Assembly: GCF_024213375.1 (NCBI RefSeq)
Contig: NZ_JANAVJ010000001.1
Location: 62,001-126,000 of the forward strand
Direction of reading: 5' to 3'
Length of the DNA: 64,000 bases
From: Paenibacillus sp. MZ04-78.2
Lineage (GTDB): Bacteria; Bacillota; Bacilli; Paenibacillales; NBRC-103111
Position numbers and translations under genes: made by a program. Below, piece after piece: positions 28,367 through 36,613 of the stretch. Position 1 is the first letter of the stretch; each line of letters begins with the position of its first letter. The notes under the pieces were generated by a model that saw nothing but the letters and a program-made list of their open reading frames with translations, did not search any database and was not told where the DNA came from.

Positions 28367-29533
28367 TTAATGAGTTCCGCTGACATCCATATGGTTCAGC
28401 TTGCAGGTTTCTTTTTTATACGTGGAGTTTTGAATCCGTTCCTGCAGCTTTTCGTAATACAGGTCTTCGTCGATCGGAAGATCGACCCAATTGTCGGTCC
28501 AGGAGGACAGGTGCATCGCGTTCGAAAGGGTCAGTCCCTTGATCCCTTCTTCTCCTGGGGCCAACAGCGGTGTGCCGTGCAAAATATGATCGACGAAATT
28601 TTGCGTAATCCCTTTGTGCTGCGATCCTTCCGAGGAGCTTACCGGAATCTCGCATTTCCAGCATTCCGGCGCACCGAAGCCGCCTTTGAAATCGCGGTTA
28701 AACTCGGACTCCGGCACCCGCAGCCGCCAGAACGTCAGCTTGCCGTCTTCGATGACAATTTTGCCGCGGTCGCCGCTCACTTCGAACCGGTTCGTACCCG
28801 GGGCTTCGCCGGTCGTAGTCACGAACAAGCCGGTCGCTCCGTTCTCGTATTCCACGTAAGCGGTCACGTCGTCCTCCACTTCGATATTGCGGTATTTCCC
28901 GAAATGGCAAAACGCACGAACCCGTGTAGGCATCATATCGATCGTCCACTGCCACAGATCGAGCTGGTGCGGGTCTTGGTTAAGCAGAACGCCTCCGCCT
29001 TCCCCTGCCCAGGTCGCCCGCCAGCCGCCGGAATCGTAATAGCTCTGAGAGCGGTACCAGCTCGTAATGATCCAATTGGTGCGGCGAATTTCGCCAAGCT
29101 CTCCGGAGGAGACGAGATCGCGCAGCTTTTGGTATAACGGGTTCGTGCGTTGGTTATACATGATGCCGAATGCTTTTCCGGACCGGGCGGCAGCTTCGTT
29201 CATCTCGCGAACCTGTTTCGTGTAGACGCCTGCCGGCTTCTCGACCAGCACATGATAGCCATGCTCGAATGCCGCAATCGCCAAGCCGGGGTGATCGTAG
29301 TGCGGCGTGCAGATGAGAACGGCATCGAAGGCTTGCGAAGCGAAAAACGAATCCGGATTGTCAAACAGCTTGAACCGGTCTCCGTACTGCTGGCGAACCC
29401 ATTCCAACCGCTCCGGGTTCGTATCCACAATGGCGGTCAACTCGCCTCCGGTCACTTCATTTTTGGCAAAATAATTCGTATGACCCTTCCCCATATTGCC
29501 GATTCCGATAAGTCCGAATCGTATCTTGCTCAT
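28367..29533 (-). CDS. Gfo/Idh/MocA-family NAD(P)-dependent oxidoreductase
   Basis: 388 residues. N-terminal Rossmann fold (RFGLIGIGNMGKGH, residues 4-17), then the EKPAGVYT motif (EKP at about 97-99) with the conserved lysine, and a C-terminal alpha/beta substrate domain with the usual DPHQLDLW stretch carrying the catalytic His. Substrate, probably a sugar or inositol derivative, cannot be named. Start has GGGG five bases upstream and MSKIRFG is the family-like N terminus; six codons further upstream are open but unneeded. Monocistronic. Confidence 0.88.
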   Translation of the reverse strand: MSKIRFGLIGIGNMGKGHTNYFAKNEVTGGELTAIVDTNPERLEWVRQQYGDRFKLFDNPDSFFASQAFDAVLICTPHYDHPGLAIAAFEHGYHVLVEKPAGVYTKQVREMNEAAARSGKAFGIMYNQRTNPLYQKLRDLVSSGELGEIRRTNWIITSWYRSQSYYDSGGWRATWAGEGGGVLLNQDPHQLDLWQWTIDMMPTRVRAFCHFGKYRNIEVEDDVTAYVEYENGATGLFVTTTGEAPGTNRFEVSGDRGKIVIEDGKLTFWRLRVPESEFNRDFKGGFGAPECWKCEIPVSSSEGSQHKGITQNFVDHILHGTPLLAPGEEGIKGLTLSNAMHLSSWTDNWVDLPIDEDLYYEKLQERIQNSTYKKETCKLNHMDVSGTH

Positions 29534-29626
29534 CGTTTCCCCGCCTCTCATGACATGTCCTTACCTAAATTAACCTTCTTTTCGACACCATCATTATACA
29601 ATGCACACGTGAACAAAACAATATAT

Positions 29627-29668
29627 AAAAAAATCGTTCCTCCGACCTTACGGACGAAAGAACGATTG
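29627..29668 (-). terminator. Rho-independent terminator of the CBS gene
   Basis: On the minus strand AATCGTTC pairs with GAACGATT, enclosing a further partial stem, followed by TTTTTTA, just after the CBS-protein stop. Confidence 0.88.
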
Positions 29669-29672
29669 CTGA

Positions 29673-30110
29673 TTAATGCACCGTTTGCTTATCCTGTTCG
29701 GAAATTTGACTGAGCGCTTCGCCCGCTTCATCCTCGAACTTGTCGCGGACGGCCAAGTCTCCGATGGATACGATCCCGACCAGATCGCCGTTCTCCACCA
29801 CCGGCAGCCGGCGGATTTGCTCTTTAGCCATAATTTTGGCCGCTTCGTCCACCGTTGTCTCAGGCGGTACGGACACAACTCTTTCGCTCATCACCTGCTT
29901 AATCGCCGCGGACCCTTCCCGCTTCTCCGCATAGCCGCGGATGACTAGGTCCCGGTCCGTCAATACCCCGATGAGCTTCTTTCCCTCGACGACGGGAATA
30001 AAGCCCGTATCCTCGTGCTTCATCTTCACGGCCGCCTCGTATACGTTATCCTTCAACGTAACCGTCGAACAATCGGTCGTCATAATTTCCTGAAGCGTTC
30101 TGGTACTCAT
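29673..30110 (-). CDS. CBS-domain pair protein
   Basis: 145 residues made of two CBS domains (about 10-60 and 75-130: GFIPVVEGKKLIGVLTDRDL and RRLPVVENGDLVGIVSIGDL). CBS pairs usually bind adenine nucleotides. It resembles stand-alone two-CBS proteins and is shorter than AcuB, which adds an ACT domain; so it is not the missing acuB of this genome's acu cluster. The start ATG has GGAGGG nine bases upstream. Has its own terminator. Confidence 0.9.
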   Translation of the reverse strand: MSTRTLQEIMTTDCSTVTLKDNVYEAAVKMKHEDTGFIPVVEGKKLIGVLTDRDLVIRGYAEKREGSAAIKQVMSERVVSVPPETTVDEAAKIMAKEQIRRLPVVENGDLVGIVSIGDLAVRDKFEDEAGEALSQISEQDKQTVH

Positions 30111-30243
30111 GGCAAACACCCTCCTGAGAAAAAGAATTGGCAGCCTGTTGCCGAAACTCTCCGCCAGGCCGCTGCACGCTTAGAATTCCCTTTCCCTCGG
30201 CTTCCCATTCGTCCCGTCCGTTGTGACTTCCCGGGAGACGCAG

Positions 30244-31431
30244 TCAAGCTTTCGTCCCATTTTCCTTCATATAATCTTGGATCATGGCGATAAATAACCG
30301 GGCGGCGTGTTCCATCGACGTTTCGTCAATATCGAATTTCGGATGGTGTTGCGGATACACGATGCCCTTCGCTTTATTGGCCGAGCCTACGAACATAAAA
30401 CAGCCTGGAATTTTTTCTAAATAATAGGCATAGTCTTCGCCAGCCATAATGAGCGGCGCCGTCCGTCCGGCTTCCGTGCCGATAGCCCATGCAGCCGCGC
30501 GGTAAAACCGTTCCGCTTCCTTCGCATCGTTGACAACGGGAGGATAACCAAGCTTGTAGTCGAGCGTGTAGGCTGCCCCGTTCATCAGACATGTTTGTTT
30601 TACGATCGTCTCCAGCCGCTCTTTCACTTGCATGCGCAGAGCGGGGTCGTAAGTCCGTACCGTCCCTTCAAGCACGGCGGATTCGGCAATCACGTTGAAG
30701 CTCGTTCCGCTGTGTATCGATCCCACGCTGACGACACAGGGCTGTGTTGGATCGACGCTGCGGCTCACAATCGACTGCAAATTGACAACCAGCTGCGAGG
30801 CGATGTATACGCTGTCCACCGTCTCATGAGGCAGTCCGCCGTGACCGCCCTTTCCTTTGATCTCGATCACAAACTCATCCGCCGCCGCCATGATCGGACC
30901 GGGCTTGCAATAAGCCGCTCCGACCTCAAACGATGTCCACAAATGAATGCCATAAATGACATCGACCCCGTCGAGCGCGCCTTCCTCGATCATCCCTAAC
31001 GCCCCGCCAGGAGATATCTCTTCGGCCGGCTGAAAAATAAATACGATGCTGCCGCCCAGCGTTTCCCGGTGGCTGCTAAGGGTTTTGGCGACGCCGAGCA
31101 AAGTGGACGTATGGGCATCATGACCGCAGGCGTGCATCACTCCCGGTACCGAAGAGGCGTACTCGCAGCTTTTTTCATCCTGAATCGGCAGCGCATCCAT
31201 ATCGGCTCTCAACGCCACCGTCGGCCCGTCCGATGCTCCGCGCAGCTTTGCAACGATCCCGTGCCCGCCTACGCCCGTCCGAACCTCCAGCCCCCATTGC
31301 TTCAGCAAGTCCGCAACGAAAGCCGCGGTCGCCGATTCTTCGTACGAAAGCTCGGGATGGCGGTGCAAATAGCGGCGCCAAGCGATCATATCGGGCACTG
31401 ACGCTTGCAGCGTTTCTTCTATCGATTTCAT
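30244..31431 (-). CDS. M20-family amidohydrolase (IAA/N-acetyl-diaminopimelate deacetylase-like)
   Basis: 395 residues. M20D features: MIAWRRYLHRHPELSYEE at the N terminus, ADMDALPIQ, CGHDAHTS with the metal cysteine and histidine, PAEE with the general base, and HPKFDIDE near the C terminus. Such enzymes hydrolyse N-acyl amino acids or N-acetyl-diaminopimelate; the precise substrate cannot be told. Start MKSIEETLQ has GGAGGG seven bases upstream; thirteen upstream codons are ignored. About 130 bases separate its stop from the CBS gene. Confidence 0.9.
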   Translation of the reverse strand: MKSIEETLQASVPDMIAWRRYLHRHPELSYEESATAAFVADLLKQWGLEVRTGVGGHGIVAKLRGASDGPTVALRADMDALPIQDEKSCEYASSVPGVMHACGHDAHTSTLLGVAKTLSSHRETLGGSIVFIFQPAEEISPGGALGMIEEGALDGVDVIYGIHLWTSFEVGAAYCKPGPIMAAADEFVIEIKGKGGHGGLPHETVDSVYIASQLVVNLQSIVSRSVDPTQPCVVSVGSIHSGTSFNVIAESAVLEGTVRTYDPALRMQVKERLETIVKQTCLMNGAAYTLDYKLGYPPVVNDAKEAERFYRAAAWAIGTEAGRTAPLIMAGEDYAYYLEKIPGCFMFVGSANKAKGIVYPQHHPKFDIDETSMEHAARLFIAMIQDYMKENGTKA

Positions 31432-31592
31432 AGGGTACCCTCCGTCTTTTCTTGCCGCTGTCCGGCGCATTCAAATTAGCGATCGCTGAAATGTAATTTC
31501 ATTTTATCAAATCCTTTAAACGGTTTCATCCATGTATCACAAGAATTTCACAAACTTAATTCGGGCGGGAAATTTCCCTCCGTGCATTAGGC

Positions 31593-31621
31593 TTGCACAA
31601 GAAAGGGAAACATACTATCAT
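31593..31621 (+). promoter_or_regulatory. Promoter of yugN-ftsW
   Basis: TTGCAC at 31593-31598, spacer of 17, TATCAT at 31616-31621 give a sigma-A-like promoter about 50 bases upstream of the yugN ribosome site. A GGGAAATTTCCC palindrome lies just before it. Confidence 0.6.
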
Positions 31622-31674
31622 GAATAAAGGGTTAACCGTAGAGTCGAGGTACATATATCTAGGAGGGTTTTGTT

Positions 31675-32022
31675 GTGATCATTGAAAATAGCGGAATTAA
31701 AGGCATAAAAAGCGACCTTGCGCATTTGGATGAAGTGATGGAGCAGCTCGGCTTCGTGCGTTGGCAATGGGAATATTACCGCGCTACGTACGATCTGCAA
31801 CTGCCGGATCGTGAATCTACGAACGATTATTTCCTGCGCATCAATGCCCGCGTAGAATCCGGAAAGCTGGAATCGCCTTATGCCATTCTTTATGTCGAGG
31901 ATGTCTATATCGGCCAAGCGACGTTCCCGCACGGCGTCAACTATCAGGCTGCCATTCCGGATTACATTATGAAAACGGTTAGCGGCAAGCTTGCTGAACT
32001 GAAAGTCAAGCTGACTCAATAG
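31675..32022 (+). CDS. yugN: YugN-like family protein
   Basis: 115 residues of the YugN-like family (PF08868), unknown function. Starts at a GTG with AGGAGGG eight bases upstream. The tract YYRATYDLQLPDRESTNDY and the following VEDVYIGQATFPHGVNY are the part I recognise as YugN-like. It precedes ftsW by 11 bases in the same direction, so the two are likely cotranscribed. No membrane segment. Confidence 0.8.
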   Translation: MIIENSGIKGIKSDLAHLDEVMEQLGFVRWQWEYYRATYDLQLPDRESTNDYFLRINARVESGKLESPYAILYVEDVYIGQATFPHGVNYQAAIPDYIMKTVSGKLAELKVKLTQ

Positions 32023-32033
32023 AGGGAGGCCCT

Positions 32034-33179
32034 ATGAGTGCCCCGCGACGAGGAACGCCTGATTTTCTGCTGCTCTTCTTGACGTTTTCGCTCGTGTGCT
32101 TCGGATTGGCGTTTGTTTTTAGCGCAAGCATGGCTTACGAACCGAACGATCCTTGGTACATGGCAATCCGCCAGGCTATATTTATTGGACTCGGCACGGT
32201 AGCCATGTTTTTTTGCATGAATGTGGATTTCCGGAAGTTTCAGAAATGGGTCATACCGGCCCTTTTCGTTGTTGTCGTTCTTCTGCTCCTCGTCCCGATA
32301 ATCGGTACGGGAGTCAACGGTGCCAAGAGCTGGATTAGAATCGGTGGCTTCTTCTCCGTGCAACCGACTGAATTCGCCAAGCTTGCGGTTCTCATTTATT
32401 TGGCTTCGATTATCAGCAAAAAAGGCGACCGGTTCCAGGACTTCAAACGGGGGCTTGTGCCGCCGCTAGTCGTTATCGGTTTTATCTGCGCGCTGATCAT
32501 GCTGCAGCCGGACCTCGGTTCCACGATGGTGCTGGTCCTGTGCGCCATGCTGATCATCATTGTCGGCGGGGCGCAACTCAAGCATATCTTTTATCTTAGC
32601 GCTGGCGGAGGCATATTCCTGACCTTGGTAGGAATGATTTATTATATCGCCACTGACGGCATCAGCCATCATTTCGCCCGTTTTTCGGCCTACTTTAACC
32701 CGTGGGCTGATCCGAAGGGAAGCGGCTTTCATCTTCTGCAATCGCTGTATGCGTTCGGACACGGCGGCCTGACGGGAGCCGGCTTCGGACAAAGCGTGCA
32801 GAAGCTGCACTATTTGCCGGAAGCGCACAACGATTTTATTTTTGCGATTATTGGAGAAGAACTCGGTTTTATCGGCACCAGTCTGTTTCTGCTGGCCTAT
32901 CTTGCATTTTTTTGGCGGGGATTGATCGTGGCACTCCGCTGCCAGGATACGTTCGGCATGCTGCTTGGTGTGGGGATCGTCGGAATGATCGGCGTTCAAG
33001 CGTTCATTAACATGGGTGGGGTAACGAATACGATTCCGCTCACCGGCGTGACACTGCCGCTAATCAGCTATGGCGGCACCTCGATGCTGACAACACTGGT
33101 CGGCCTAGGTATTCTGCTTAGCATATCCAGAGAGTACAATAAGTCGGAAAAAGAACGGGAAACGAAAAAGAGAGCCTAA
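32034..33179 (+). CDS. ftsW: FtsW/SpoVE-family SEDS peptidoglycan polymerase
   Basis: 381 residues, ten membrane segments. SEDS proteins polymerise lipid II with a partner class B PBP. Signature motifs: GVNGAKSWIRI in the first large loop (about residues 87-100), LQPDLGST near 160, AHNDFIFAIIGEE near 263 and the C-terminal GGTSMLTTL. Which of division or sporulation it serves cannot be told; in Bacillus the ftsW gene lies beside ylaN, and ylaN is 2.5 kb away here. A terminator overlaps its stop. Confidence 0.92.
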   Translation: MSAPRRGTPDFLLLFLTFSLVCFGLAFVFSASMAYEPNDPWYMAIRQAIFIGLGTVAMFFCMNVDFRKFQKWVIPALFVVVVLLLLVPIIGTGVNGAKSWIRIGGFFSVQPTEFAKLAVLIYLASIISKKGDRFQDFKRGLVPPLVVIGFICALIMLQPDLGSTMVLVLCAMLIIIVGGAQLKHIFYLSAGGGIFLTLVGMIYYIATDGISHHFARFSAYFNPWADPKGSGFHLLQSLYAFGHGGLTGAGFGQSVQKLHYLPEAHNDFIFAIIGEELGFIGTSLFLLAYLAFFWRGLIVALRCQDTFGMLLGVGIVGMIGVQAFINMGGVTNTIPLTGVTLPLISYGGTSMLTTLVGLGILLSISREYNKSEKERETKKRA

Positions 33180-33196
33180 TTCAAGGCTCTCTTTTT
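33169..33196. terminator. Bidirectional terminator shared by ftsW and the Asp23 gene
   Basis: AGAGAGCCT pairs with AGGCTCTCT and is flanked by T-runs on both strands. The ftsW stop codon lies inside the stem-loop, and the Asp23 stop on the other strand is only five bases away. Confidence 0.92.
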
Positions 33197-33201
33197 TGCT
33201 T

Positions 33202-33591
33202 TTACTTGACCCGGTTATTCGGGTCTTCCACAACGGCTCTCTCTTCTTCGAGAAATGCGACGCCCTCAACCTTAATATTGACTTCAACGACCGTCAGACC
33301 GGTCATGTTCTCCACCGCATCGCGTACATTTTCTTGAAGATCTCGACAAACCTCATGGATTTTACTTCCGTAATTCACAATGACTCGAAGATCAATAGCC
33401 GTTTCCACTTGTCCTACTTCCACTGAAACGCCCTTCTGTACGTTTTTGCCGCTCAGACGCTTCGCCAATCCTTCGGAAATGCCTCCCGACATATCGGCAA
33501 TCCCTGGAGTCTCCAGCGCAGCCAATCCTGCAATAGTCGCTACGACATCATCTGAAATGCGGATAAGACCTGTTTGAATTTCTTCGCTCAT
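33202..33591 (-). CDS. Asp23/Gls24 family envelope stress response protein
   Basis: 129 residues. Family pattern: ETQTGLIRIS-like start, AGLAALETPGIADMSGG, VSVEVGQVETAIDLRVIVNYG and the final VNIKVEGVAF. Members (Asp23, Gls24, YloU, YqhY) are membrane-associated or cytosolic envelope stress proteins; some affect acetyl-CoA carboxylase regulation. Start MSEEIQTGL has AAGGAG nine bases upstream; 34 further upstream codons are spurious. It shares a terminator with ftsW. Confidence 0.9.
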   Translation of the reverse strand: MSEEIQTGLIRISDDVVATIAGLAALETPGIADMSGGISEGLAKRLSGKNVQKGVSVEVGQVETAIDLRVIVNYGSKIHEVCRDLQENVRDAVENMTGLTVVEVNIKVEGVAFLEEERAVVEDPNNRVK

Positions 33592-33746
33592 GAGGATCAC
33601 TCCTTCAAGGATTATAGCTCTATTGTAATAACTTCCAAGCGGGAATGCAAATGTACCGCGCAGCCATTTGACGGCATTCGACATCGACTGCATTCACAGG
33701 TGCTGTCAGACGGAACAAGTCGCTGTCACCCCGCCGGAAATGATCT

Positions 33747-34532
33747 CTAAATGGCCTTGACCGACCCGCCATCGACATAGAAGACCGATCCGGTCATGTA
33801 GCTGTTGCGCGGCGAAAGCAGGAATGCGGCCGTGGCAGCCAGCTCCTCTGGTTCGCCGTAGCGGCCGAGCGGAATATCCTTGATCATGCTTTCCCGTATC
33901 TCTTCAAACGTTACCTGGTCGCGGGTCGCTTTGGCCGAATCCAGCTCGACCAGACGATCCGTACTGATCCGGCCGGGACATACGGTGTTCAGCAAAATTC
34001 CGTCGGAACCCCACTCGACCGATAGCGTCTTCATTAGACCGACGATCCCCGTTCGCAGCGTATTGGACAGCACCAAACCGGGAATCGGCACTTTCACCGA
34101 CGACGAAGCGATTGTGACGATCCGTCCGCCCTGCTCCTTCATCAGCGGATGGAAGCCTTTTACAAGCCTGACAACGCTCATGAGATTCACTTGAATGGCA
34201 TGGAGCCATGCTTCCTCGTCCAGCGATAGGAAGCTGCCGCTCGGCGGCCCTCCCGCATTGCACACGAGAGCGTCAACCCGGCCGAAACGGTCGGCCGCCT
34301 GCTGGACGAGCCAGCCGATTTGCTCGGGGCTGCTTAGATCGACAGCCATACCTGCAGCCGATACGCCGTATTTTTGCCCCAGCTGAGCAGCTACGTCGCA
34401 TACGGCCTGCTCATCCCGGCTGCAGAGCAATAAATCGGCTCCTTCCGCCGCCAACTGCTCGGCGATTGCCCGGCCCAATCCCTTGCTGGAAGCGGTGACG
34501 ACAGCTTTTTTACCTTTTAAATATAGATCCAT
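33747..34532 (-). CDS. Divergent short-chain dehydrogenase/reductase-like protein (no YxxxK)
   Basis: 261 residues. Rossmann fold with SSKGLGRAIA in place of the usual TGxxxGIG, NAGG at about 90 and a serine in ASSSVK. At the place of the catalytic YxxxK the sequence is LSNTLRTG, so the active Tyr and Lys are missing. A CDD SDR subgroup (the BKR-like SDR type) is known to lack the full tetrad, and this fits it. The redox role is therefore doubtful; a noncanonical reductase or regulator is possible. Divergent from the antiporter gene, about 100 bases apart. Confidence 0.85.
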   Translation of the reverse strand: MDLYLKGKKAVVTASSKGLGRAIAEQLAAEGADLLLCSRDEQAVCDVAAQLGQKYGVSAAGMAVDLSSPEQIGWLVQQAADRFGRVDALVCNAGGPPSGSFLSLDEEAWLHAIQVNLMSVVRLVKGFHPLMKEQGGRIVTIASSSVKVPIPGLVLSNTLRTGIVGLMKTLSVEWGSDGILLNTVCPGRISTDRLVELDSAKATRDQVTFEEIRESMIKDIPLGRYGEPEELAATAAFLLSPRNSYMTGSVFYVDGGSVKAI

Positions 34533-34636
34533 AAAAATCTCCCCTCTAAAGTACTTTACTTCGTCCGAAAACTGTTTATATCTTTAGAATAGATTTTATT
34601 CGAGTTAGGTATACTTTACCACATGAGGTGATCCTT

Positions 34637-35689
34637 TTGAAACGCTACGGTTTTACGATCGGTCTGCTTGCAAGCTTCGCCCTAAGCGCAGTGGCCCACT
34701 ATGTCGGAGCTCCCACATTTAGCCCAACGGTTCAATTTTTCATCTCGGCGGTGGCGATCGTCTTTGTCGCCGGTTTTCTGGGAAAAGCTACGGAAAGCGT
34801 GGCTCATTATGCCGGCGACAGACTGGGCGGTTTTTTGAACGCGACGTTCGGCAATGCCGCGGAACTCATCATCGCCATCTTTCTGGTGAGAGACGGGTTG
34901 TTCGATATCGTCAAAGCCAGCATCACCGGCTCCATTATCGGGAATATGCTGCTGGTGCTCGGACTTAGCGTACTGCTCGGCGGATTGAAATTCAAGGAAC
35001 AGACATTCAACGTAAAATTGGCCGGTCACAACGGATCGCTCATGCTATTGGCTGTGATCGCCCTGTTCATTCCTGCGGCTTTCGCCCGGAGCTTCACCAC
35101 TCAGGAAACGTCCAATCTGAGCATCATCGTATCCGTGATCCTGATCATTGCTTACCTGCTCTGGCTCGTCTTCTCCATGATCACGCACAAGAACGAGCTC
35201 TCGGACGAGGTCATTGAGCATGGGGAAGCCGCATGGTCCAAAGGCTTATCTATCGTATTTCTGATCGTCGCCACCACCATGGTCGCCTTTCAGAGCGAAT
35301 GGCTCGTCCATACGCTGGAGCCGTTCAGCCGTCAATACGGACTGTCCGAGCTGTTCGTAGGCGCCTTCCTGATTGCCATCGTCGGCAATGCCGCGGAACA
35401 CAGCGCAGCCATTATCATGGCCCGGAAAAACAAAATGGGCGCAGCCGTCGAGATTGCGGTCGGCAGCAGCCTGCAAATTGCGCTGTTCGTCGCGCCTGTG
35501 TTGGTGCTGCTCTCGCTCGTTTTCGGGAAAACGATGGATCTCGTCTTTACGACCTACGAGATTGTAGCCATCGGCGTAGCCGCGTTTATCGCCAAGTCGA
35601 TCTCCAAGGACGGAGCGACAACGTGGTTCGAGGGCGTGCTGCTGCTGGTTGTCTATATCATTCTCGGCATTGCGTTCTTCTTGGTGTAG
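34637..35689 (+). CDS. CAX-family Ca2+/H+ antiporter (ChaA-like)
   Basis: 350 residues, about eleven hydrophobic segments. The two CAX alpha repeats are clear: LNATFGNAAELII (about residues 65-77) and IVGNAAEHSAAIIM (about 250-264). It should exchange cytosolic Ca2+ (or Na+/K+) for protons. The start TTG at 34637 has AGGTGA five bases upstream; a GTG at 34628 is too close to any ribosome site. A terminator follows the stop by 13 bases. Confidence 0.9.
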   Translation: MKRYGFTIGLLASFALSAVAHYVGAPTFSPTVQFFISAVAIVFVAGFLGKATESVAHYAGDRLGGFLNATFGNAAELIIAIFLVRDGLFDIVKASITGSIIGNMLLVLGLSVLLGGLKFKEQTFNVKLAGHNGSLMLLAVIALFIPAAFARSFTTQETSNLSIIVSVILIIAYLLWLVFSMITHKNELSDEVIEHGEAAWSKGLSIVFLIVATTMVAFQSEWLVHTLEPFSRQYGLSELFVGAFLIAIVGNAAEHSAAIIMARKNKMGAAVEIAVGSSLQIALFVAPVLVLLSLVFGKTMDLVFTTYEIVAIGVAAFIAKSISKDGATTWFEGVLLLVVYIILGIAFFLV

Positions 35690-35702
35690 AAGCAATACAG
35701 AT

Positions 35703-35751
35703 AAAAAAACAAAGAGTAACCTTCCCAACGAAGGTTACTCTTTGTTTTGAC
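35703..35751. terminator. Bidirectional terminator between antiporter and ylaN
   Basis: AACAAAGAGTAACCTTC pairs with GAAGGTTACTCTTTGTT through a 5-base loop; seven Ts follow on the minus strand. The ylaN stop codon lies inside the stem, so it ends translation and transcription together, and it also ends the plus-strand antiporter transcript. Confidence 0.93.
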
Positions 35752-36022
35752 TCATAGCCTCGTAGAGCTGGGCCATATTCCGTTCCAGCTTCATCAAGAT
35801 TTGTTTGCCCGCCGTCTCGGTAACCAGCTCCGCCCGGATCGCAAAGTCAATCTCCCGCGACAACCCGTAAATTTGCGTATCTAATACCTCTTCATACAGA
35901 GGACATTTGCGCGTGGTTAAGTTTTCCATCTGCACTTCGATCAGCTTCTCGATCTTGTCCGCATCTTCTTGCAGCAGATGCAAGGCCTTCTGCGACAAGC
36001 TGAGCAGCACATCCGACGACAT
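35735..36022 (-). CDS. ylaN: YlaN family protein (UPF0358), iron-linked Fur modulator
   Basis: 95 residues. Conserved: EDADKIEKLIEVQMENLT, CPLYEEVLDTQ and GLSREIDFAI. Recent work in Firmicutes describes YlaN as a protein that binds iron(II) and interacts with Fur; earlier it was called essential of unknown function. Start MSSDVLLSLSQ has GGGGGGAG just upstream; nine upstream codons are discounted. A candidate Fur box lies about 166 bases upstream of the start, which would fit an iron-linked feedback role. Confidence 0.9.
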   Translation of the reverse strand: MSSDVLLSLSQKALHLLQEDADKIEKLIEVQMENLTTRKCPLYEEVLDTQIYGLSREIDFAIRAELVTETAGKQILMKLERNMAQLYEAMSQNKE

Positions 36023-36135
36023 GGTGCTCCCCCCCTGTAATCCAACCATTTGCGTTCACCGGCGGTTCACCGGATAAACATGCGGCCCCGGTTCTTATCC
36101 GAAGCAGGCGCTTAAACGCCGATAGTTTTATATTA

Positions 36136-36158
36136 GTCGAAAACGGCGCAATACACAA
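36136..36158 (-). promoter_or_regulatory. Candidate ylaN promoter
   Basis: Minus strand TTGTGT at 36158-36153 and TAATAT about 17 bases on give a moderate sigma-A-like promoter, roughly 110 bases upstream of the ylaN start. Confidence 0.4.
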
Positions 36159-36187
36159 GTCGATAGACCAAGATAGACGCCGCACCT

Positions 36188-36202
36188 TGAGAATTATTCT
36201 CA
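36188..36202. promoter_or_regulatory. Candidate Fur box upstream of ylaN
   Basis: TGAGAATTATTCTCA is a perfect 7-1-7 palindrome. It differs from the Firmicutes Fur consensus TGATAATNATTATCA at one position in each half. It lies about 30 bases upstream of the candidate ylaN -35 element and just beyond the terminator of the HPr-like gene. Confidence 0.55.
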
Positions 36203-36248
36203 TAAAAATGAAATAAAGGCATCTTCGCCCGTGCGAAAATGCCTTTAT
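36203..36248 (-). terminator. Terminator of the HPr-like gene
   Basis: On the minus strand AAAGGCAT...TTCGC pairs with GCGAA...ATGCCTTT, followed by ATTTCATTTTT, about 17 bases after the stop of the HPr-like gene. Confidence 0.8.
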
Positions 36249-36264
36249 CTGGAAACCATATGAA

Positions 36265-36513
36265 TTAGTCTTGAATGCTGTTGATCATAAGACTGTGCTT
36301 TTCGAACACTTCGGCCATCGCTTTCTTCGCTTCGTCGGCATCCGGACCGTGAACATGAAGATCATAGTTGCTGGATGTGAGCAGCGTCGTAAACAAGCCG
36401 AGGATGCTCTTGACATCGATGTACTTGTTATCATACTGCAGAACAATGGAAGATCTGAATTTATTGGCGGTTTGAGAAATTTCCACGATTGCGGCGTTAT
36501 TAGCGTTTGACAT
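36265..36513 (-). CDS. HPr-fold protein lacking the catalytic histidine loop
   Basis: 82 residues. The segment TANKFRSSIVLQYDNKYIDVKSILGLF aligns with HPr/Crh from helix 1 through the regulatory-serine helix; S36 is at the place of HPr Ser46. Helix 3 (DADEAKKAMAEVF) is also present. The first strand and the active-site loop (GIHARPA in HPr) are absent: residues 1-10 are MSNANNAAIV. So it cannot act as a phosphocarrier at His15. Start has GGAGGG six bases upstream; eleven upstream codons have no HPr similarity. It has its own terminator. Confidence 0.85.
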   Translation of the reverse strand: MSNANNAAIVEISQTANKFRSSIVLQYDNKYIDVKSILGLFTTLLTSSNYDLHVHGPDADEAKKAMAEVFEKHSLMINSIQD

Positions 36514-36613
36514 ACAAAATCCCTCCATGCGTCTAGTGACGGACAAAATAAATCGCTTTCTTCAAATATGATACCGTGGAAGGGAATAACATGCAACACT
36601 ATTTTCGTGTCGA

